15,980 nt of DNA from positions 1-15,980 of the forward strand of contig JAMOAW010000065.1 of assembly GCA_039908535.1 (NCBI GenBank). The letters are read 5' to 3'. A model generated the notes under the pieces. It was given only the letters and a program-made list of their open reading frames with translations, had not been told where the DNA came from and made no database searches. The DNA comes from JAMOAW01 sp039908535 (GTDB taxonomy: Bacteria > Pseudomonadota > Magnetococcia > Magnetococcales > JADFZT01). The translations under genes and the position numbers were made by a program. Positions 6,615 to 12,668 of this stretch are shown here, piece after piece; within the stretch, counting starts at the first letter, position 1, and each line of letters starts with the position of its first letter.

Positions 6615-7343
6615 ATGAACAAATATCACTATTGGATGTATATTAAAATGAAACCAAATGACAAAAAAATTTTATTTAATTTACGATTTGTAGTGATTGC
6701 GTGTGAGGTTTTGCTCTCTTTTTCGATTTTATTTTTTTCTCCATGCGTATGGGCGGATATTTTCAGTTTTGTGGATGCGCGTGGGGTAGTTCATTTAACC
6801 GATCGCCCAGACGATTCTCGGTATCGGGTATTGATTCGAACAACCAATAAAACCTATCAACCCAGACAAAAAGCCTCTCCCATATTCTTTAATCTTGCCA
6901 ATAACAGGGCCTCTACAGGATTATCAAGTGGAAGTTTAGCGAGAGGAATGTCATTATATGCCAATGATATTCGCGCAGCTGCGCAACGACATCAATTGAA
7001 TGAAGATTTAATACGGGCCGTGATTCAAGCCGAATCCAATTTTGATCCCAATGCGGTCTCAAGGAAAGGGGCGGTTGGTTTGATGCAATTGATGCCAGAT
7101 ACCGCCCGCATGTATGGGGTGTTTGATAGCCGAGATCCTGTGGCCAACATTTATGCCGGTACCAAACATTTGAGTGGATTATTGAATCAATTTAATAATA
7201 ATTTAGAACTCTCGTTAGCGGCTTACAACGCTGGCGCGACAACCGTCTTAAAATATGGGATGCAAATTCCTCCTTATCCTGAAACTCAAGACTATGTTTC
7301 TCGAGTATTGCAATATTATCGTCAATATAAAAATGTGATGTAA
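6615..7343 (+). CDS. Secreted DUF4124 plus SLT-domain lytic transglycosylase
   Basis: A peptidoglycan-cleaving lytic transglycosylase of 242 residues. A signal peptide ends at about VWA-D (cleavage after residue 47). It is followed by a DUF4124-like segment, IFSFVDARGVVHLTDRP (49-65), and an SLT goose-lysozyme-type domain at about 115-240. The catalytic glutamate is Glu140 in VIQAESNFDPNAVS, with GAVGLMQLMPDTA and SLAAYNAG further on, all family hallmarks. It acts on glycan strands in the periplasm. The start is uncertain: ATG 6615 has no ribosome site, and ATG 6648 would give a more usual signal peptide (MKPNDKK...) and 231 residues. It lies 23 bases after thrC. Combining DUF4124 with SLT is a known proteobacterial layout. 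Confidence 0.88.
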   Translation: MNKYHYWMYIKMKPNDKKILFNLRFVVIACEVLLSFSILFFSPCVWADIFSFVDARGVVHLTDRPDDSRYRVLIRTTNKTYQPRQKASPIFFNLANNRASTGLSSGSLARGMSLYANDIRAAAQRHQLNEDLIRAVIQAESNFDPNAVSRKGAVGLMQLMPDTARMYGVFDSRDPVANIYAGTKHLSGLLNQFNNNLELSLAAYNAGATTVLKYGMQIPPYPETQDYVSRVLQYYRQYKNVM

Positions 7344-7359
7344 TCATGTTGAATAGGAT

Positions 7360-7475
7360 GCCCTGCGGGCAAACAAAATCAAAGGCCACCCCCTTAAGGA
7401 TGGATCCAAGCCCCCTCTTCTTTTTAAAAATAAAGGGAGGGGATTACGGTTCTGGACCCAAGGTCTTAATTTTCC
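7360..7475 (-). repeat. Degraded copy of the G-run repeat
   Basis: It begins with the hairpin GCCCTGCGGGC (7360-7370) and AAACAAAATCAAAGGCC. A decayed arm, a C/T-rich to G/A-rich stem (7412-7419 with 7435-7442) and GGACCCAAGGTCTTAATTTT follow. The central stem keeps pairing although its bases differ from those in the other copies. The GCCC hairpin starts 17 bases after the lytic transglycosylase stop. It is older-looking than the next copy in the same gap. Confidence 0.6.
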
Positions 7476-7493
7476 TCCCAGATCAAAACGACT

Positions 7494-7713
7494 GGTACCA
7501 CCACATTTAACCGTGGTCGTCTGGTTTTTTGATTGATTAAAAAAAAAGGGGTCTGGGGGATTGCCCCCAGGGTTTTGATTTTGCTTTTGCTTTTGACCTC
7601 GGTTTTGCTTTCTTCAAAAAGCAGGGGGATTGGGGGATGCCATCCCCCAAGGTCTTGACTTTGCTTTTTGTTCAGGCACGCATTCATCGTCCACACTTAA
7701 ATATGGTGGTACC
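7494..7713. repeat. 17-bp inverted repeats enclosing a repeat copy
   Basis: GGTACCACCACATTTAA (7494-7510) and TTAAATATGGTGGTACC (7697-7713) are inverted copies with one mismatch. Further weak pairing continues inward (CGTGG near 7512 with CCAC near 7691). Between them sits the 110-bp element at 7548-7657. They could be ends of a small mobile element, or a palindrome into which the element was inserted. The outer 11-base direct repeats ATCAAAACGAC at 7482-7492 and 7770-7780 are not symmetrically placed. Confidence 0.6.
7537..7663 (+). repeat. G-run repeat, near-identical copy 1
   Basis: The core 7548-7657 aligns with 15781-15889 with 8 substitutions and one indel by my count (about 92%). It has a run of A residues, GGGGTCTGGGGGATTGCCCCC, a T/G-rich linker, and then GGGGGATTGGGGGATGCCATCCCCCAAGG split over 7624-7652, ending in AAGGTCTTGAC. 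Compared with the full copy at 120-234, the two halves are arranged in a different order. The gap from 7344 to 7797 holds only this element, the degraded copy, the flanking inverted repeats and AT-rich DNA. Confidence 0.75.
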
Positions 7714-7797
7714 CTATTATTAAAGGGCATATAAAATACATTTTAATTAAAAAAAAATGAATCTTGACCATCAAAACGACATCAGAATGGATCATTG

Positions 7798-9258
7798 ATG
7801 ATATTTCATCGCTATAAAATTTCAAATCGTCAAGGGATATCTTTAGCGATCTTTTTTTTATTGACCTGGGGAACTATTTCTTGGATGGTTAACGTGCAAA
7901 TTAAAAAACAGGTCATGTCTGAAGCTGAAGAGATTGCCAATCTCTTATTGGATCGTCATTTAACTATTTATCATTTTTTTACATATCAATTACCTGAAAT
8001 TTTGAATTCCAATCATAAAGATATTTCAAATCAAACTATAATCAACGAATCAATCAATAAAATAAATGGATATTTCAAGGGATTACACTCCAAGCGCGGA
8101 CGTTTTCTTTATGACAGAAGCATTGTAAAAGTTCATGATCATAAAGATATCGGCGAGGAATTGGATCAGATGATTATGGATCGTTTAAATCGCGATTCAA
8201 ACGCAACGAATTATTCAGAACTGCGCATTTTAAATGGAAAACCAAATTTTTATTTAATGCGTCGAAATCCTGGATATCGTGAAGATTGTGAATCATGCCA
8301 TAATAGTAATAAGGTAGATTCTAAGATAGAAAAAAGCACTGCAGCCAAGACGAAAAATACGTCAGATTTTATTTCTATCCAAATTCCCTTAGGAGATGCC
8401 TTTTGGCAAGGGGATAAAAAAAGCTTAGAAATTTCTGCTTTTTTATTCATAATTTTTAGCATGTTGTATATCATTCAATTATCCATTGTAAATTTTTTCT
8501 TATTACATCCTTTGGCTCTTTTGCGTACTCAAATGTTAAAAATTATCAATGAGAAATTATATTCGGGCGAACAAGTCCCTCTCCCCATGGGAGAAGAATT
8601 GGAAGACTTTGCCAATGCCTTCAATCGTTTTTCTTATATATTTGGTAAGGAATGGAATGCAGAGAGTAAAAATCGCGCCTTAACTCAACATTTACTTGAA
8701 ATTACCAATCAGGGTATGGCCATTTTGGATTTACAAGGACATCTTCTCGGATTTAATCACTATTTTATCAATCAACATAAGGATAAACACGCTTTACCTG
8801 GTCGACTTATTGGGGATATCCTGCCCTTATCTGAAGACAATAACTGGAAAAACCTATTAGAACGTATTTTACGAGATGGTCAACCTATTTATGCCGTTCT
8901 AGAGGGTTTTCGATTATTTCCCGTCATGGATGAAGAAGGAAATATTTTTCGATTTATTATTTGCATGAATACGACGAATGATGAGCAGCAAATCAATATA
9001 AGGAATGAAATCAGTGAATTAACTCTTAAAAACAATATACTTTTACAACATGAAATTCAACAACGAGAAAAACTCGAACAAGAAATCCGTCATATGCATG
9101 AAGAATTTGGAAAACGCTTGGGAGTTAAAGAATCTGAACTGAATTATTTAAAAACAAAATGGAAAGCTGAAAAAAACCTTTTGCGTTCACAGCGAGATGA
9201 AGTGGCTAACAAAATTCGTGAGTGGCGCGAATTGAAAAAAAATGAACCGATATCGTAA
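7798..9258 (+). CDS. Membrane c-heme sensor (DUF3365-like) without output domain
   Basis: A 486-residue membrane protein. TM1 is at about 14-34, and an extracytoplasmic domain follows to about 211 and ends with CESCH (164-168), a CxxCH heme-c attachment site preceded by a YLMRRNP motif. This matches the DUF3365/Tll0287-like sensor family. TM2 is at about 212-237, then a HAMP-like linker (238-285), a PAS-like region (about 295-393, starting NQGMAILDLQGHLLGFN) and a long charged coiled coil (396-480). It ends without kinase, GGDEF, methyl-accepting or HTH domain. It may therefore act through a partner, or be a former sensor gene that lost its output. ATG 7798 is chosen over TTG 7795. The gene is visibly more AT-rich than its neighbours and uses more AT-ending codons, which may indicate transfer. 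Ligand (redox or gas) is inferred from the heme only. Confidence 0.75.
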   Translation: MIFHRYKISNRQGISLAIFFLLTWGTISWMVNVQIKKQVMSEAEEIANLLLDRHLTIYHFFTYQLPEILNSNHKDISNQTIINESINKINGYFKGLHSKRGRFLYDRSIVKVHDHKDIGEELDQMIMDRLNRDSNATNYSELRILNGKPNFYLMRRNPGYREDCESCHNSNKVDSKIEKSTAAKTKNTSDFISIQIPLGDAFWQGDKKSLEISAFLFIIFSMLYIIQLSIVNFFLLHPLALLRTQMLKIINEKLYSGEQVPLPMGEELEDFANAFNRFSYIFGKEWNAESKNRALTQHLLEITNQGMAILDLQGHLLGFNHYFINQHKDKHALPGRLIGDILPLSEDNNWKNLLERILRDGQPIYAVLEGFRLFPVMDEEGNIFRFIICMNTTNDEQQINIRNEISELTLKNNILLQHEIQQREKLEQEIRHMHEEFGKRLGVKESELNYLKTKWKAEKNLLRSQRDEVANKIREWRELKKNEPIS

Positions 9259-9416
9259 ACGCTCATTCAAACATAAAATCAAACATAAAAAGATTTTTTT
9301 TCCTTGCGATATGGACGCTCTTTACGTATCCAATGTCAAATTGAGTTATATTGACAATAGGCATCTCCTCCAAAGATTTGCCTTTCCCTTATATAACACA
9401 AAAAATCTATTTTTAA
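9259..9416. other. AT-rich spacer, no gene seen
   Basis: This spacer follows the heme sensor. It contains a tandem CAAACATAAAATCAAACATAAAA (split, 9268-9290), a run of T residues at 9294-9301 and a TTGACA at 9351-9356 with no good -10. None of the G-run repeat sequences occur here, unlike most other gaps in the window. A reading frame crossing it has no recognisable product. Confidence 0.5.
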
Positions 9417-9455
9417 ATTCACTCTCTTGACAAGCCCTAGATGAGAGTGAATGAT
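9417..9455 (+). promoter_or_regulatory. glyQS promoter embedded in a 10-bp dyad
   Basis: TTGACA (9427-9432) is a perfect -35, with AATGAT (9450-9455) as a -10 at 17 bases, giving a short leader of about 27 bases before glyQ. The same stretch holds a perfect inverted repeat: ATTCACTCTC (9417-9426) with GAGAGTGAAT (9443-9452), separated by 16 bases. The arms flank the -35 and reach the -10, the usual place for a repressor. If transcription starts further upstream it could instead form an RNA hairpin. No regulator is identified. Confidence 0.45.
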
Positions 9456-9487
9456 CAATATAAACATAATATTGAGAGGCGGTTGCA

Positions 9488-10363
9488 GTGGATTTTCAAA
9501 ATTTAATTCTTAGCTTACAAAATTATTGGGCGCGACAAGGGTGTGTTCTCTTGCAGCCTTACGATGTCGAGATGGGGGCCGGAACCTTTCATCCAGCTAC
9601 TTTTTTACGGGTGTTGGGCCCAGAACCTTGGCTGACGGCGTATGTGCAACCCTCGCGTCGACCAACGGATGGCCGATATGGCGATAATCCCAATCGGTTG
9701 CAGCACTATTATCAGTTTCAAGTTATTTTAAAACCCTCTCCTGCCAACATCCAGGAACTCTATTTAAACTCATTAGCAGCCATTGGGATTGATCCAACCC
9801 AACACGACATCCGGTTTGTTGAAGATGACTGGGAAAGTCCAACATTAGGAGCCTGGGGATTGGGTTGGGAGGTATGGTTAGATGGCATGGAGGTGACGCA
9901 GTTTACCTATTTTCAACAGGTCGGCGGAATTGATTTAAATCCAATCTCTGGCGAAATCACCTATGGTTTGGAGCGCCTATGCATGTATATTCAAGGCCGG
10001 GAGAATGTGTATGATTTATCCTGGAATGGTATAGTGACCTATGGCGACCTTTATCAACGCAATGAGTGGGAATATTCCCATTATAACTTTGACGCCGCCG
10101 ATACAGCGACTTTATTTCAATTATTTAGCGCATTCGAAGCCGAGGCCTTGCAATTGGCGATTAAAAAGTTACCCATGCCCGCCTACGATCACGTTATCAA
10201 AAGTTCACATGTTTTTAACCTATTAGATGCCCGTGGAGCCATTAGTGTGACTGAGCGGGCAGGCTATATTGGTCGAGTTCGCAATTTAGCCCGCACGATA
10301 GCAACGGCCTATTTGGAACAAAGGCAAAAGATGGGTTTTCCGTTGTTAAAAAATAAAAAATAA
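9488..10363 (+). CDS. glyQ: Glycyl-tRNA synthetase alpha subunit
   Basis: The catalytic subunit of the alpha2-beta2 bacterial glycyl-tRNA synthetase, which activates glycine with ATP and charges tRNA-Gly in the cytoplasm. It has 291 residues (E. coli about 303) and shows the family's very conserved text: MDFQNLILSLQNYWARQGC at the start, LLQPYDVEMGAGTFHPATFLR, YVQPSRRPTDGRYGDNPNR, and FTYFQQVGGIDLNP with TYGLERL towards the middle. The GTG at 9488 starts exactly at the conserved N-terminus, with GAGGCGG about 8 bases before it. glyS follows after 68 bases with its own good ribosome site, and a weak TTGACT/TGTAAG pair in that gap could be a secondary promoter. Nothing unusual in the protein. 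Confidence 0.97.
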   Translation: MDFQNLILSLQNYWARQGCVLLQPYDVEMGAGTFHPATFLRVLGPEPWLTAYVQPSRRPTDGRYGDNPNRLQHYYQFQVILKPSPANIQELYLNSLAAIGIDPTQHDIRFVEDDWESPTLGAWGLGWEVWLDGMEVTQFTYFQQVGGIDLNPISGEITYGLERLCMYIQGRENVYDLSWNGIVTYGDLYQRNEWEYSHYNFDAADTATLFQLFSAFEAEALQLAIKKLPMPAYDHVIKSSHVFNLLDARGAISVTERAGYIGRVRNLARTIATAYLEQRQKMGFPLLKNKK

Positions 10364-10431
10364 GAAATAATGATAAATTTCCCCGTTTTTTGACTTTAGT
10401 CTTTGATTTTTATGTAAGCAGGAGTCTTTGA

Positions 10432-12531
10432 GTGAGCGAATTTCTCTGTGAGATTGGTTGTGAGGAGATTCCAGCCAGAATGTTGCCCATGGCGATTACC
10501 GCCCTGGGTCAAGAGATGGAGAAAGCCTTGACACAACATCGTCTGGGCATGACCTCCCTGGAGTGCCATGGAACACCACGGCGTTTAATGGTTGGGGTTT
10601 TCGGCTTGGCGGACAAACAAACGGATCTTGAGGAGCTGCGCAAAGGGCCTGCGGTGAGCTCGGCTTATCAGGCCGATGGTCGTTTTACCCCTGCGGCGCA
10701 AGGCTTTGCCAAAAGTTGCGGTGTTGCGGTTACCGATTTAGAACGCATTGAGACGCCCAAGGGGGCGTATCTTTGTTCGCGTTTAATCCTGCCTGGTCGG
10801 CAGGCGGCGGAGGTTTTGCTTGAAATCATGACTGGAGTGCTCAAAAATATCCCTTGGCCCAAAGTCATGCGCTGGGGTGCTGGGGAGATGCGTTTTGTCC
10901 GTCCGGTCCATCGTCTTACCGCTTTATTGGACGGCAAGGTGATCGAATTTGACAATGGCGAAGGGTTGCTATCGGGTCAGTCGATTCAAGGCCACCGTTT
11001 TATGGCTCCTGGCCCCCATATCGTAACTGGCATTGCCGATTATCGGCAGACGCTGGCACGCAACTGGGTGGTATTGGAACTCAGCCAACGAGAAAAAATG
11101 ATTCAAGATGGCATCACCCAATTGGCGTTGCAGGTCGGTGGACAGGCCGTAATAGATCTGGATTTAGTGACAGAAAACGCCGCTCTTACCGAATGGCCTG
11201 TTCCGCTCTTGGGCCGTTTTGATGCCCAATATTTGCAGGTTCCGCCCGAAGTTTTGATGACTTCGATGAAAAGCCATCAAAAATATTTTGCAGTACAGGA
11301 TTCTCATGGTAAATTACTCCCCTCTTTTATTGCCATTGCCAATCTGGTCACGCCCGATCAAGGGGTTTTGGTGCAAGGGTATGAGCGGGTTTTGCGGGCA
11401 CGATTAGAGGATGCAGCCTTTTACTGGCAAGAGGACAGAAAAACCACTTTGGAACAGCGCTTGCACAGCCTGGAAAAGGTGGTTTTTCAAAATCGACTGG
11501 GTTCGTTATACGCCAAAGCCAAACGGATTGAATCTTTAGCTGGTTTTCTGGCATTATTACAGGAATCCCCACTGGTTGAACAAACCCGTCGGGCTGGACT
11601 ACTGGCCAAATGTGATTTAATCACTGGATTGGTAGGAGAGTTTCCCGAATTGCAAGGGGTGATGGGCGGATATTATGCCCGGCATGATGGAGAAGACCCT
11701 TTGGTAGCCGAGGCGATTTCCGAACATTATCGCCCTCAGGGAGCGGGAGATCTTTTGCCGAAAACACCGATTGGCCGGTGGGTCTCTTTGGGGGATAAAC
11801 TGGATACCTTGATGGGTTGTTTTGCCGTTGGGTTGGTTCCGAGCGGAACACGCGATCCCTTTGCGTTGCGACGGGCAGCATTAGGTGTGATACGTATGGT
11901 TTTGGATGGAGAGGGGATCCATCTGCCCTTAAAACAAATTTTATACAAGGCGTTGCACCCCTATGCGTTCGGATTGGATGCCGATAGCGAAAGCAAACGG
12001 GTTGGAGAACTATTGGATTTTTTTTATGGCCGATTAAAATCCCATCTGCTTGCCGATGGGTTTGAATATGATCTAATTGATGCGGTTCAGGCCTTAGGTG
12101 GAGATGATATTTTGGATGCGGTATTACGCATTCGCGCGGTCGCTAAGTTTCGTGATCTTCCGGCTTTTGACTCCTTGGTAGCGGCCAACAAACGCATTCG
12201 CAATATTTTGGAACAAAACGGTTTAGAGGGGGAGCAGGCTTTGCGGGTGGATCAAAATTTATTACAATTACCGGCAGAGATAGAATTGCATCAGACAATT
12301 TTGGCCAGCGATGTTTCGGTGCGTCAAGCCGTACAGCAACGGGCCTATGACACGGCTCTAGAGCAATTGGCTGATCTACGTGAGGTAATTGATCGCTTTT
12401 TTGATCAGGTAATGGTGATGGATGAGGATTTGGATTTACGAACCAACCGATTGGCGTTGCTTAAATTTGTACGAGGCTGCTTTATACGTATAGCGGATGT
12501 GAGTCGGTTGGTTTTGTCAGAGAAAAAATAA
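10432..12531 (+). CDS. glyS: Glycyl-tRNA synthetase beta subunit
   Basis: The tRNA-binding partner of GlyQ, with 699 residues (E. coli about 689). It opens with SEFLCEIGCEEIPARML, the standard start of the family. The long core (to about 560) includes LDGKVIEFDNGE, the SMKSHQKYF segment and an HD-like stretch YYARHDGEDPLVAEAISEHYRP. A C-terminal DALR-type anticodon-binding region lies at about 580-690 and ends in MVMDEDLDLRTNRLALL. The GTG start has AGGAG seven bases upstream. It is downstream of glyQ, and ppdK follows after 137 bases that hold a G-run repeat copy. That repeat would place a strong hairpin between glyS and ppdK and may lower read-through. Confidence 0.97.
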   Translation: MSEFLCEIGCEEIPARMLPMAITALGQEMEKALTQHRLGMTSLECHGTPRRLMVGVFGLADKQTDLEELRKGPAVSSAYQADGRFTPAAQGFAKSCGVAVTDLERIETPKGAYLCSRLILPGRQAAEVLLEIMTGVLKNIPWPKVMRWGAGEMRFVRPVHRLTALLDGKVIEFDNGEGLLSGQSIQGHRFMAPGPHIVTGIADYRQTLARNWVVLELSQREKMIQDGITQLALQVGGQAVIDLDLVTENAALTEWPVPLLGRFDAQYLQVPPEVLMTSMKSHQKYFAVQDSHGKLLPSFIAIANLVTPDQGVLVQGYERVLRARLEDAAFYWQEDRKTTLEQRLHSLEKVVFQNRLGSLYAKAKRIESLAGFLALLQESPLVEQTRRAGLLAKCDLITGLVGEFPELQGVMGGYYARHDGEDPLVAEAISEHYRPQGAGDLLPKTPIGRWVSLGDKLDTLMGCFAVGLVPSGTRDPFALRRAALGVIRMVLDGEGIHLPLKQILYKALHPYAFGLDADSESKRVGELLDFFYGRLKSHLLADGFEYDLIDAVQALGGDDILDAVLRIRAVAKFRDLPAFDSLVAANKRIRNILEQNGLEGEQALRVDQNLLQLPAEIELHQTILASDVSVRQAVQQRAYDTALEQLADLREVIDRFFDQVMVMDEDLDLRTNRLALLKFVRGCFIRIADVSRLVLSEKK

Positions 12532-12534
12532 ATT

Positions 12535-12650
12535 TAGAAAATCAAAGTCAAAACCCTGGGGGAATTGCTTGATAAAAGATACAAACGGACCCCCAGACCC
12601 CCTCTTTTCCTTAAGAAGGGGGGATTGGTTTTTTTCGCGGGCATGAACAT
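12535..12650 (-). repeat. G-run repeat copy between glyS and ppdK
   Basis: The lead-in AAAATCAAAGTCAAAACCC and GGGGG arm are present, but the usual 6-base centre of the first hairpin is replaced by about 27 bases (AATTGCTTGATAAAAGATAC and following). CCCCCAGACCCCC then follows. A second stem, CCCCCT (12598-12603) with AGGGGG (12617-12622), encloses TTAAG. GGATTGG and a run of T residues follow. The right arm is missing. The sequence GCGGGCATGAACAT near 12638-12650 echoes the GCCC hairpin and linker of other copies. The ppdK ribosome site starts a few bases later. Confidence 0.65.
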
Positions 12651-12668
12651 TTTTTCAGAGGGCACACA

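Noticed and set aside
7482..7780. Classical insertion with target-site duplication (ATCAAAACGAC on both sides)
   Set aside because: The left copy abuts the inverted repeat, but the right copy is 56 bases beyond the right inverted repeat. ATCAAAAC-like strings are also common here, so chance or repeat relatedness is more likely.
9242..9430. 62-codon ORF overlapping the end of the heme sensor
   Set aside because: The product (MNRYRKRSFKHK...) has low complexity at its start and no known features; no ribosome site is visible and it runs through the AT-rich spacer into the glyQ dyad.
9259..9487. T-box or glycine riboswitch upstream of glyQ
   Set aside because: No T-box consensus or glycine aptamer core was seen, and only a single simple dyad is present close to the start.
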